NCBI RefSeq assembly: GCF_016629525.1
Contig: NZ_AP024269.1
Span: 62,001-126,000, forward strand
Origin: Kaistia sp. 32K
GTDB lineage: Bacteria; Pseudomonadota; Alphaproteobacteria; Rhizobiales; Kaistiaceae
DNA length: 64,000 nucleotides
Direction of reading: 5' to 3'
A program made the translations under genes and the position numbers. Under the pieces are notes generated by a model, which saw only the letters and a list, made by a program, of their open reading frames with translations, ran no database searches and was not told where the DNA came from. Positions 53,115-61,469 of the stretch are shown piece after piece; the stretch's first letter is position 1, and every line of letters starts with the position of its first letter.

Positions 53115-53730
53115 GGTCGTGCGAATGGCCATGGGAATGACCATGCGAGTGGTCATGGCCATGGCTGTCCTTCGACGCGTGGTGATGCGAATGCGGCGTG
53201 TCGCTCGCGCCACCGAACAGCCGGCGCGATTCATGCGGCGCCAGATAGGGGATCACGTCCGAGCCGGGCATGAATTCATGACGAACGCCGGGCAGGGCGT
53301 GCGTCTTCATGACCGAGTTCATGACCTTCTTGTCGACCGTCAGCGGCACATAGACCTTGGTGCCCTTGACGACGGCCGGCCAGTGCTGATTGCCGAGGGC
53401 ATGGCCGAGCTCGAACAGGGTCTGGACCATCTTCTCGACGTGCTCACCGACGACCTCCTGGAGGTCGATGATCATCACTTCGCGCAGCGTGATGCGCGCG
53501 ACGACGGCCGCGCGCTTCGCTTCGTCCCAGATCAGGACGTCGCCATCATGCAGGTGCGAATTGCGGTCGAGCGAAAGGGCCAGCTCGACTTCGCCGAGCG
53601 TCGCCTTGCGGAGCCGGCTCTTCTGCGCTTCCCACTGGTCCAGTTCGAGCCAGTCGATCGTCGCTCCCTCGAGAGCGGCGACCCACTGGGGATCCCGAAC
53701 GTTACCGAGCGTGCTTTCAATAAGTATCAT
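53104..53730 (-). CDS. ureE: Urease nickel metallochaperone UreE with His-rich tail
   Basis: A 208-residue protein. The N-terminal peptide-binding domain and the metal domain (VVGEHVEKMVQTLFELGHAL, GNQHWPAVVKG with the interface His, KVYVPLTVD) are complete. The tail (about residues 180-208) has repeated HSHGH/HDH units with around 15 His, a nickel store as in Klebsiella UreE. The last codons overlap ureF. Confidence 0.95.
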   Translation of the reverse strand: MILIESTLGNVRDPQWVAALEGATIDWLELDQWEAQKSRLRKATLGEVELALSLDRNSHLHDGDVLIWDEAKRAAVVARITLREVMIIDLQEVVGEHVEKMVQTLFELGHALGNQHWPAVVKGTKVYVPLTVDKKVMNSVMKTHALPGVRHEFMPGSDVIPYLAPHESRRLFGGASDTPHSHHHASKDSHGHDHSHGHSHGHSHDHDH

Positions 53731-53761
53731 GCGTGCCTCTGCTGCGCGGAAACGCAGGCGA

Positions 53762-55483
53762 TCAACTGAAGAAATAGAGCTGGTTCAGCGAAATGCTCGT
53801 CGGCGGGTCAACGGTGACGTGCTTGCCGTCGATCGTCACCGCGAAAGTCTCCGGGTTGACGTCGATATTGGGCAGGTAGTCGTTGCGCACCATGTGGTGC
53901 TTGCCGAGCGTGCGCGTGCCGGAGACGGCAGCGATGTTGCGCTGCAGGCCGAGCTTCTCGCCGATCTTGTCGTCATACGCGGCGCGCGAGACGAAGGTGA
54001 TCGAGCTCTTCGGCAGTGCGCTGCCGAAGGCGCCGAACATCGGCCGGTAGTACATCGGCTGCGGCGTCGGCAGCGAGGCGTTCGGATCGCCCATGTTGGC
54101 CCAGGCGACGAAGCCGCCCTTCAGCACCATCTTCGGCTTGGCGCCGAAGAAAGCCGGCTCCCAGAGCACCAGGTCGGCGAACTTGCCGGGCGCGATCGAG
54201 CCGATCTCATGCGCGAGGCCCGCGGTCAGCGCCGGGTTGATCGTGACCTTGGCGATGTAGCGGAGCACGCGGAAATTGTCGTGGTCCGGCGCATCCTCGT
54301 CGAGCTGGCCGCGCGCCGCCTTCATGGCGTCGGCGGTCTGCAGCGCGCGCAGGAAATTCTCACCGATGCGGCCCATGGCCTGCGAGTCCGAGCCGATCAT
54401 CGAGATCGCGCCGAGGTCGTGCAGCACGCTCTCCGCCACGATCGTCTCCGAGCGGACGCGGCTTTCGGCGAAGGCGACGTCGGACGGGATCTTCGGGTTC
54501 AGGTTGTGGCAGACCATGATCATGTCGAAGAGCTCGGCGACCGAGTTCTTGCCGCATGGCAGGGTCGGGTTGGTCGAGCTCGGCAGGACGTTGCCCTGGC
54601 CGACCACCTTCAGAAGGTCCGGCGCGTGACCGCCGCCGGCGCCCTCGCTGTGGAAGGTGTGGATCGTGCGGCCGTCGAACGCGGCGATCGTGTCCTCGAC
54701 ATAGCCGGATTCGTTCAGCGTGTCGGTGTGGACGGCGACCGAGACGTCATAGTCGTCGGCGACGGAAAGGCAGGCGCGGATGGCCGACGGCGTGGCGCCG
54801 TAGTCCTCGTGCACCTTGAAGCCGGCGGCGCCGCCATGCAGCTGCTCGATCATCGGGCCCTTGCCCGTCGAGTTGCCCTTGCCGAGCAGGCCGATATTGA
54901 TCGGCAGGCCCTCGACGGCGCGCAGCATCATCTCGAGGTTCCACGGACCATTGGTGGTCGTGACGCCGTTGCTGCCGTCGACCGGGCCGATGCCGCCGCC
55001 CCAGACGGTGGTGATGCCGTTCGAAAGCGCGGCATAGACCTGCTGCGGCGAGATGTAGTGGACGTGGGTGTCCATGCCGCCGGCGGTCAGGATCAGGTGC
55101 TCGCCCGAGATCGCGTCGGTCGAGGCGCCGGTGACGAGGCCGGGCGTGACGCCGTCCATGGTCGAGGGATTGCCGGCCTTGCCGAGGCCGACGATGCGGC
55201 CGTTGCGGATGCCGACGTCGGCCTTGACGACGCCGAGCGTCGGCTCGAGCACGGTGACGTTGGTGATGACGAGGTCGAGGCAGCCGGCTTCCTGGGTCAG
55301 CTGGTTCTCGGAACCCATGCCGTCGCGAAGCGTCTTGCCGCCGCCATACTGCAGTTCGTCGCCATAGACGGCGCGCAGATCCTGCTCGATCTGGACATAG
55401 AGGTTCGTGTTGCCGAGGCGGATCTTGTCGCCCGTGGTCGGACCGTACAGGTCAGCATATTGCTGGCGAGATATCTGGGTCAT
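53762..55483 (-). CDS. ureC: Urease alpha subunit UreC
   Basis: A 573-residue catalytic subunit hydrolysing urea to ammonia and carbamate. Nickel ligands and active-site residues are all visible: His140/His142 (DTHVHYI), carbamylated Lys223 (GFKVHED), His252 (VHTDTLNE), His278 (HTFHSEGAGGGHAPD), the mobile-flap Cys325-His326 (MVCHNL) and Asp366 (GSDSQAMGR). The usual flap HH is HN here. The ATG at 55483 gives the normal N-terminus (MTQISRQQYADLYGPTTGDK). The C-terminus ends LNQLYFFS. Confidence 0.97.
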   Translation of the reverse strand: MTQISRQQYADLYGPTTGDKIRLGNTNLYVQIEQDLRAVYGDELQYGGGKTLRDGMGSENQLTQEAGCLDLVITNVTVLEPTLGVVKADVGIRNGRIVGLGKAGNPSTMDGVTPGLVTGASTDAISGEHLILTAGGMDTHVHYISPQQVYAALSNGITTVWGGGIGPVDGSNGVTTTNGPWNLEMMLRAVEGLPINIGLLGKGNSTGKGPMIEQLHGGAAGFKVHEDYGATPSAIRACLSVADDYDVSVAVHTDTLNESGYVEDTIAAFDGRTIHTFHSEGAGGGHAPDLLKVVGQGNVLPSSTNPTLPCGKNSVAELFDMIMVCHNLNPKIPSDVAFAESRVRSETIVAESVLHDLGAISMIGSDSQAMGRIGENFLRALQTADAMKAARGQLDEDAPDHDNFRVLRYIAKVTINPALTAGLAHEIGSIAPGKFADLVLWEPAFFGAKPKMVLKGGFVAWANMGDPNASLPTPQPMYYRPMFGAFGSALPKSSITFVSRAAYDDKIGEKLGLQRNIAAVSGTRTLGKHHMVRNDYLPNIDVNPETFAVTIDGKHVTVDPPTSISLNQLYFFS

Positions 55484-55523
55484 GACGCCGTACCTTTGAA
55501 ATCGGGATGGGAAGAACGAACGG

Positions 55524-56057
55524 TCACTTCGCGGGCTTGGCTGTCTGGGCCCGCGACTTGAAGCCGAGTTCTTCGGCCTTCGCGATCGAATGGTTCTTGT
55601 TAGGCGTGTAGTCGGGCGTCGGCCCGGATCCGGTCCAGCCATCGACCAGATTGTTGAAGCCGTAGACGAAGCGCTTGCCGCCATAGGGGACCAGCGTCAC
55701 TTCCTTCTCGTCGCCGGGCTCGAAGCGAACCGCCGTGTTGGCGGGGATGTCGAGGCGCTGGCCGAAGGCGGCGGCGCGGTCGAACTCGAGATAGCGGTTT
55801 ACTTCGAAGAAGTGGAAATGCGACCCGATCTGCACCGGGCGGTCGCCGGTGTTGCGGACGGTGAGCGTGGTGCGCGGGCGACCGACATTGATCTCGATCG
55901 AGCCGGGCGCGACGACATAGCCGCCGGGCGCCGTGGGAGCCGGCTTCGCCGCAGCGGGAGTCTTCGAAGCAGCTGAAGTCTTCGCAGCGCTCGCCGGAGC
56001 GGCGGCAGCCGCGGCCTTCGGGGCGTCGGCGGGCGTGGTTGTCGATTTCTTGGCCAT
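55524..56057 (-). CDS. ureB: Urease beta subunit UreB with unusual N-terminal extension
   Basis: A 177-residue structural subunit. The core (residues about 45-145) is normal: [43 protein letters not shown]-like [18 protein letters not shown], and [14 protein letters not shown]. It is preceded by about 44 residues of Ala/Lys/Pro low-complexity sequence and followed by a 25-residue polar tail, whereas stand-alone UreB is usually about 100-110 residues. It lies between ureA and ureC with gaps of 37 and 40 bp. Confidence 0.94.
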   Translation of the reverse strand: MAKKSTTTPADAPKAAAAAAPASAAKTSAASKTPAAAKPAPTAPGGYVVAPGSIEINVGRPRTTLTVRNTGDRPVQIGSHFHFFEVNRYLEFDRAAAFGQRLDIPANTAVRFEPGDEKEVTLVPYGGKRFVYGFNNLVDGWTGSGPTPDYTPNKNHSIAKAEELGFKSRAQTAKPAK

Positions 56058-56095
56058 GGCAACCTCCTGAAACGATGTGACGGCCTGAAGGACGA

Positions 56096-56398
56096 TCAGA
56101 CGATGGGGCTGTGCAGGCTCACGAGGCGGCTGCCATCGGTGAAGACGGCCTCGACCTGGATCATGCCGAGCATGGCCGGAACCTCATCCATCACGTCGTC
56201 GACGGTGAGGACGTGGCGGGCGCCGTCCATGACTTCCTCGACGGTCTTGCCCTCGCGCGCGCCCTCGAGCACGTAGTGGCAGAGCACAGCGACCGTCTCG
56301 GGATGATTGAGCTTCAGGCCCTTGGCCTTCCGCTTGAGAGCGACGTCCGCCATCGTGTGAATGATGAGTTTGTCAAACTCTCGCGGTGTCAAATGCAT
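56096..56398 (-). CDS. ureA: Urease gamma subunit UreA
   Basis: A 100-residue structural subunit, the normal length. [44 protein letters not shown] and [22 protein letters not shown] are all classic. The ATG at 56398 is preceded by GGAGACGACG, a good ribosome-binding site. It is the first gene of the urease operon. Confidence 0.97.
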   Translation of the reverse strand: MHLTPREFDKLIIHTMADVALKRKAKGLKLNHPETVAVLCHYVLEGAREGKTVEEVMDGARHVLTVDDVMDEVPAMLGMIQVEAVFTDGSRLVSLHSPIV

Positions 56399-56888
56399 CG
56401 TCGTCTCCAAACTTGTTGCAGCAAATCTACGCTGGCCGACTTCGAACTATGCTTGCGCATAGAGTGCTTCGGGCATGTGACAATCTATTGCAGGCCGGGG
56501 AGTTCGTGGAAGATCCGGGACGACACTGTCGCTCGAGCCGTCGAATCCTTGAATGATCCCCCGATCAATCCTCGCCACCCGCTTCGCATCGAGGATCGAT
56601 ACGATGTATCGTCGGTTCCAACAACCCGAAAGCAGGGCGGACGCGCGCAATCCCCATGCTGGCCGCATCGCCCTGTATCAAGGCCATAGGAAGCAGATTA
56701 CGTCACGAGATGACGCCTTCAACCCCCGGATACCTACTATAGAGATGACTATGGCGATGGATCAACCCGTTTGGCCGATCAGTTGCCAACCGGGAGTTGC
56801 CGTGATATTTTAACTGACGGCCATAGTCTGAAGTATAGATTATAGATATCTCGTGTTTTTTGAGAATTGAGCCCGGGAACATCCTGCG
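56399..56888. promoter_or_regulatory. 490-bp divergent region between ureA and luxR-type gene
   Basis: More A+T-rich than its surroundings, especially 56700-56870. It should contain the urease promoter and the promoter of the LuxR gene. I see a short direct repeat (AGTTGCC at 56781-56787 and 56795-56801) and several TATAGA-like segments, but no clear 18-20 bp lux-box palindrome and no gene. Confidence 0.5.
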
Positions 56889-57605
56889 TTGCACTTGCTC
56901 GAATTAACCTCGAAGGCAGTTTCCAGCATATGCAATGCGGGTAACAAGCAAGAGTTGCAAGCGGCTATTCATGAAGCCGTTCGCTCACTCGGTTTCGACA
57001 GCTTCAATCTGGCTTTCGAAAAGAGCGCCAAGCGCGAATTCATGACGGAACCTACCCTGACCAACTGGTCCTATGATGATCTCGTTGCCTACGAGCGCGA
57101 CGGGTGGTCGGACAAAGACCCTCTGCTCGACTACGCCGCGACCAGTACCGGTCCTCTCCTTTGGCAAAGGCCCGGCTGGAAGAGCCGCAACGAGATGGGT
57201 TATTACGAATACTTAAAATTTAACGGTATTTTCGGTGGATTGACGATCCCGCTGCAGGGAGACTCGGAAAAGCTGGGCGCGCTGACGCTTCTGTCCTTTG
57301 GCGACCGCCCGCATGACCCGGATGTGCTGCACGCCGCGTCGATCATCGCCATGGTGGCCAAGTCGCGCGCGGCAGCGATCGGTTTGATGTCCGGGCAGGC
57401 CTCCGGCGGCGGCATCAAGGTCCGGTCGCTTTCGACCCTGCAGCGCGAAATCCTGAAATGGGTCGCCAACGGGAAATCCAACACCGAAATCGCTTTGATC
57501 GTCGGGCAGTCCAAGCGCTCGGTCGACTATCACGTGATCGAGATCCTGAAGAAGCTCGAAGTCGGCTCCCGCGCCCAGGCCGCGGCGATCTACGGGTCGC
57601 TCTGA
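56889..57605 (+). CDS. LuxR-family regulator with autoinducer-binding domain
   Basis: A 238-residue regulator. The N-terminal domain (residues 15-165) has the family pattern YERDGWSDKDPLL with Asp77-Pro78, LLW (Trp92) and GIFGGLTIPL, consistent with acyl-homoserine-lactone-type ligand binding. The GerE helix-turn-helix (LSTLQREILKWVANGKSNTE, then SKRSVDYHVIEILKKL) fills residues 180-230. An in-frame stop lies at 56868, and TTG at 56889, with CGGGAAC upstream, is the best start. No luxI-type synthase is in the window. It faces the urease operon. Confidence 0.87.
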   Translation: MHLLELTSKAVSSICNAGNKQELQAAIHEAVRSLGFDSFNLAFEKSAKREFMTEPTLTNWSYDDLVAYERDGWSDKDPLLDYAATSTGPLLWQRPGWKSRNEMGYYEYLKFNGIFGGLTIPLQGDSEKLGALTLLSFGDRPHDPDVLHAASIIAMVAKSRAAAIGLMSGQASGGGIKVRSLSTLQREILKWVANGKSNTEIALIVGQSKRSVDYHVIEILKKLEVGSRAQAAAIYGSL

Positions 57606-57624
57606 GGGCGTGGTTCATGATGGG

Positions 57625-57754
57625 CCCTCACCCCAACCCTCTCCCGCAGGCGGGAGAGGGAGCGCGCCTGCGCCAGTCGTCGCGGGACTGAAGGTCGATG
57701 CAGCGCGCCGCCCAGAACCCTCGCCCGCTTGCGGGAGAGGGCAGGGTGAGGGGC
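57625..57754. repeat. Dispersed palindromic repeat, about 130 bp
   Basis: CCCTCACCCC near 57625 pairs with GGGGTGAGGG-like GGGTGAGGGG at 57744-57753. Inside each end is a further hairpin (CCCTCTCCCGC-AG-GCGGGAGAGGG, and CCCGCTTGCGGGAGAGGG). The structure matches the element at 35249-35366 in design but not in length. The rest of the gap (57755-58022) shows no recognised feature. Confidence 0.65.
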
Positions 57755-58022
57755 TTGCCTGGACTTGTGCGGCGGCGTGCTTGTGCGGCGGCGCGGCGGG
57801 CAGGTTAGCCGCCTCAGCGGGATCGGCCGATTGAGGCGTTTCCTTCCAGGTTGCGGGAATATCCGGCCTGCACCGTTTCCTTGTGCAGCGCCCCCCGAAT
57901 CATGTCTGGTCCCGTCCGGCGGCGAACCGCGGACGGAAATCCCGCTTCGACGCCCGCGGATCGCCTGGCCTGAAGCCATGGCGCCCGCCGCCTGCGCCTG
58001 GGAACTGTCGAGAACGAATCAC

Positions 58023-59714
58023 ATGATGCAATGGCTGCTCGAGCTCCTGCGCTCTCATCCCGAGATCGCCGTCTTTCTCTGCCTCTCCATCGGCTTCTAT
58101 CTTGGCAAATTGTCGTTCAAGGGCGTCGAGCTCGGCGCGGTGACCGGCACGCTCCTGACCGCGCTTGTCGTCGGCCAGCTCGACATCACCCTTTCCGAAG
58201 ACGTGCGGGCGGTCTTCTTCCTGCTGTTCCTGTTCGCCATCGGCTACGGCGTCGGACCGCAGTTCGTGCAGGGGATCGCCAAGAACGGCGTGCCGCAGGC
58301 GCTGTTCTCGGTCATCGTCTGCGGGCTGTGCCTGGGCGCGGCGTGGCTGGCGGGGCGGATCGCCGGCTATGACGTCGGCTCGACCGCCGGCCTGTTCGCC
58401 GGCGCCTCGACGATCTCGTCGGCGCTCGCCCTGTCCATCGATGCGATCGACAATCTCGGCCTTGCCAGCGGCGAGGCCTCGAAGCTGGTCAACGCCGTGC
58501 CGACGGCCTTCGCGATGACCTACATTTTCGGCACCATCGGCGCGACCATGATCATCTGCGTGGTCGGGCCCAAGCTGCTCGGCATCGATCTCGTCGCCGC
58601 GTGCCGGGCCTATGAACGCAAGATGGGCGGGCACGGCCGGGGGGCTGACGGCGCGCGGGCCTGGCACCAGCATATCGCCCGGGCCTATCGCCTCGGCGCC
58701 GGCTCGGACTGGGTCGGTAAGACCGCGGCCGATATCGAGGCGGCGCACGGCCTGGCGCAGCTCTACATCGAGCGCGTCCGGCGCGACGGCCAGATCGTCG
58801 ACGCCACCTCCGACATGATGCTTCTGGTCGGCGACGTGGTGGGCGTCGCCGGCAACCGCAATATCGTGATGCAGGTTTCGGGACCCGAGCTGACCGAGGT
58901 CGAGGATAGCGAGTTGCTGAACGTCCCGATCGAAGGCACGGAAGTCCTGATCACCAACCGCAAGGTCGACGGCAAGACGCTCGCCGAGCTCGCCGCCCTG
59001 CCCAGCACGCGCGGCATCTTCCTGCGCCGGATCCGGCGCGGCGCCACCGGCGTCGACATCCCGATCCTTCCCGCCACCACGCTGCATCGCGGCGACGTCG
59101 TCACCATCCTCGGCCGGCCGCAGGACGTCTCGACGGCGATCGCGGCGTTCGGGCGCGCCGACCGCAGCCCGGAGGAGACGGACGTGGCCCTCGTCGCGGC
59201 CGCCATCGTCATCGGCGCGGTGATCGGCTCGATCGTGCTCCGCCTCGGCTCCGTGCCGGTGACGCTGTCCTCGTCGGGCGGCGTGCTGCTCGCCGGCATC
59301 GCGCTCGGCTGGCTGCGCTCGGTGCATCCGACCTTCGGGCGCATTCCGCCGGCCGCCAACTGGCTGATGAACTCGCTCGGCCTCAACATGTTCATCGCCG
59401 GCGTCGGGCTGACCTCCGGCCCAAGCTTCGTCGCCGGAGTTCAAGAACTCGGCTTCAGCCTGTTTCTCTGGGGCATGGTGGTGACGACCGTGCCGCTCAT
59501 CCTGGCGCTCTATATCGGCCGCTACCTGTTTCGCTTCGACGATGCGATCCTGCTCGGATGCGTCGCCGGCGCTCGCGCCTCGACCGCCTCGCTCGGCATG
59601 CTGACGGGCCGCGCCAGGAGCCAGACACCGGCGCTCGGCTTCACGGTCACCTGCGCGGTTTCCAACACGCTGCTCACCATCGGCGGCATCCTGATCGTCC
59701 TGCTGGCGAAGTAG
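58023..59714 (+). CDS. AspT/YidE-family transporter with two RCK_C domains
   Basis: A 563-residue membrane protein of the AAE family (aspartate:alanine exchanger type). Two homologous membrane halves (EIAVFLCLSIGFYLGKLSFK and, after residue about 385, VALVAAAIVIGAVIGSIVL), each with GYGVGPQF/GVGLTSGPSF-like and AGASTISSALAL/AGARASTASLGM motifs, flank a cytoplasmic part with two TrkA_C/RCK_C domains. The start MMQWLLELL is chosen; the open frame goes back to 57765 through the repeat region. The substrate (dicarboxylic or amino acid) is not decided. Confidence 0.9.
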   Translation: MMQWLLELLRSHPEIAVFLCLSIGFYLGKLSFKGVELGAVTGTLLTALVVGQLDITLSEDVRAVFFLLFLFAIGYGVGPQFVQGIAKNGVPQALFSVIVCGLCLGAAWLAGRIAGYDVGSTAGLFAGASTISSALALSIDAIDNLGLASGEASKLVNAVPTAFAMTYIFGTIGATMIICVVGPKLLGIDLVAACRAYERKMGGHGRGADGARAWHQHIARAYRLGAGSDWVGKTAADIEAAHGLAQLYIERVRRDGQIVDATSDMMLLVGDVVGVAGNRNIVMQVSGPELTEVEDSELLNVPIEGTEVLITNRKVDGKTLAELAALPSTRGIFLRRIRRGATGVDIPILPATTLHRGDVVTILGRPQDVSTAIAAFGRADRSPEETDVALVAAAIVIGAVIGSIVLRLGSVPVTLSSSGGVLLAGIALGWLRSVHPTFGRIPPAANWLMNSLGLNMFIAGVGLTSGPSFVAGVQELGFSLFLWGMVVTTVPLILALYIGRYLFRFDDAILLGCVAGARASTASLGMLTGRARSQTPALGFTVTCAVSNTLLTIGGILIVLLAK

Positions 59715-59761
59715 GGGATGCTTCTCGCCTCTCCCTGGTGGGAGGAGGGGCCCTTTCTTCT

Positions 59762-59886
59762 CCCTCCCCCCTGTGGGGAGGGCGGGGTGGGGGTACCACC
59801 TCGGTATGGGAGGTCGGGAACGGTGTTCTTTCCCGCGAGGGCGGAGCCGGTACCCCCTCCCTAACCCTCCCCGCAAGGGGGAGGGG
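59762..59886. repeat. Dispersed palindromic repeat, about 125 bp
   Basis: CCCTCCCC-CCTGT-GGGGAGGG near 59762 and AACCCTCCCC-GCAAGGGGGAGGG near 59864 are hairpins at both ends; GGGGGTACC (59788-59796) pairs with GGTACCCCC (59849-59857) between them. It separates two convergent genes and may also terminate transcription. Confidence 0.65.
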
Positions 59887-59906
59887 ATTTCCGAGCTTGT
59901 CGGCCC

Positions 59907-61469
59907 CTACCGATACGGCAGCGTTTCGGCCGCCTGCGGCGACGTCATGGCGCCGAGCACGAAGGCGAGGTTGGCGGCGGCGATCAGCGACGCGGCATGG
60001 GCGTCGGCGCGGGCCTGGCGGGCATCGAGCAGGCCGCTATCGGCGACGGTCGCCGCCGTCACCGTGCCGAGGCCGTTGCGATAGGCATCGAGCGCGGCGT
60101 CGTAGGTGATGGCCGCCGCATCGGTCAGCTTCGACGCGGCCTGGTAGGAGGCGAGCGCCGAGCGCAGCGTGTTGGAGGCGACGACCATCTCGCGCACCGC
60201 CTCCTCCTGCGTCTTGTGGAAGGTGGCGCGGGCGGCGGCGGCGCGGGATTCGGCCGCCTTCAGATTGGCGGCGCGCAGCCCCGCGTCGTAGAGCGGCATG
60301 GTCGCGCCGACCAGCACGCCGGCCCCGGTCGCCTGCTGACCGATCGTCGGCAGTCCGGCCGCGTTGAAGCCGTTCGTGCCCTGGCCGGCGACGCCCGCCA
60401 TGTAGACCTTCGGCAGGAAATCCGCCTCCGCCACCTTGATGCCGGCCTGGCCGGCCTTCATCGCGGCGTAGCTGGCGAGCACGTCCGGCCGGCGCGCCAG
60501 CGCCTGCTGCACCATCTGGTCGGTCGAGACGTCGGCCGGCGGCGGCAGGCGGCGCTTGCCGGAATTGGCGATCTTGATCTGAAGGGTCGGCGAGATGCTC
60601 ATCGCGGCGAGCAGCGCCTGGTAGGCGTCCTGCTGCAGCCCGGTCGAGCTCACCTGTCGCAGTTCGGACTGCGCCACCTGCTGGCGCGCCTGCGCGACCT
60701 CGACCGTCGTGCCGAGGCCGTTCTTCTCGCGCTGCACGGCCGCCTCGAGGATGGCGCGGCTGTTTCGCAGCGACTGGCCGGCCACTTCGGTGCGGGTCTG
60801 GGCGGCGCCGTACTGGTAGTAGGCGCGGGTGACGTTGAAGATCAGCAGCTGGTGCGCGCCGTTGAAATTGACGTTGGCCGCGGTCGACAGCTGCTTGGCC
60901 GCGTCGACGACCGCCTTGCGCTGGCCGAAGTCGAAGACCAGCCATTGCAGGGCGACGGCCGAGGTCGCGCCATCGACATTGGTGGTAATGTCCTTGCGCT
61001 CGCCGAGAATGTCGACCGGCGTCGTGACCTGCTGCCTGCCGCCGATGACATTGGCGGAGAGCGTCGGCACGAAGGTCGATTCAGCGATGCCGACCGCGAG
61101 TGCTGCCTGGCGCGCCTGCTCCCAGGCGACGCGCGTCGTCGGATTGTTGCGGGCGGCGAGATCGATCAGCTCGGGGAGCTGGTACACCTTGCCGGCGCGG
61201 ACTTCGGGTGCTGCCGGCAGCTGGGCGATTTCCGGATTGCCGCTCACCGAGAAGTCGCGCTGGGTCTGCGTCTGGCGAGACTCGGCCCGCTGGGGCAGCA
61301 GGGCGGTTCCGGTCTTGCGGCCCTGTTGCCAGGGTTCCGTCGGCGAGTCCGGCGCGAGCTGCTCGGCATAGTTGGCGCAACCGGAAAGCAGCGCGATGAG
61401 GCTTGCCGTGACGGCGAGGCGGAAGCTCGCGCGGGCGGGTCGATGCGGTCGGGTCGGGCGCGCCATCAT
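59907..61469 (-). CDS. Outer membrane factor lipoprotein, TolC/NodT type
   Basis: A 520-residue outer membrane efflux channel. Signal with lipobox LLSGC. Two OEP repeats: YQLPELIDLAARNNPTTRVAWEQ with a coiled-coil hairpin (QREKNGLGTTVEVAQARQQV) and LARRPDVLASYAAMKAGQAG with YRNGLGTVTAATVADSGLLD. It is the third gene of a tripartite system and overlaps the FUSC gene upstream by 4 nt. It may also serve the RND pump at 2104-6413, which has no channel of its own, but that is speculation. Confidence 0.92.
   Translation of the reverse strand: MMARPTRPHRPARASFRLAVTASLIALLSGCANYAEQLAPDSPTEPWQQGRKTGTALLPQRAESRQTQTQRDFSVSGNPEIAQLPAAPEVRAGKVYQLPELIDLAARNNPTTRVAWEQARQAALAVGIAESTFVPTLSANVIGGRQQVTTPVDILGERKDITTNVDGATSAVALQWLVFDFGQRKAVVDAAKQLSTAANVNFNGAHQLLIFNVTRAYYQYGAAQTRTEVAGQSLRNSRAILEAAVQREKNGLGTTVEVAQARQQVAQSELRQVSSTGLQQDAYQALLAAMSISPTLQIKIANSGKRRLPPPADVSTDQMVQQALARRPDVLASYAAMKAGQAGIKVAEADFLPKVYMAGVAGQGTNGFNAAGLPTIGQQATGAGVLVGATMPLYDAGLRAANLKAAESRAAAARATFHKTQEEAVREMVVASNTLRSALASYQAASKLTDAAAITYDAALDAYRNGLGTVTAATVADSGLLDARQARADAHAASLIAAANLAFVLGAMTSPQAAETLPYR

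Noticed and set aside
53390..55561. Long plus-strand open frame opposite ureE and ureC
   Set aside because: No recognisable domain; the minus strand encodes complete urease proteins with all active-site residues.
56553..56813. 86-codon plus-strand frame in the ureA-luxR gap
   Set aside because: No ribosome-binding site, no G/C bias at third positions and no recognisable pattern; the gap is better read as regulatory.
56700..56888. Search for a lux box near the LuxR gene
   Set aside because: Only short, weak inverted segments were found; none reached an 18-20 bp palindrome, so no site is called.
57765..58022. N-terminal extension of the AspT-like protein
   Set aside because: It would translate repeat-derived sequence; the ATG at 58023 gives the normal family N-terminus and length.
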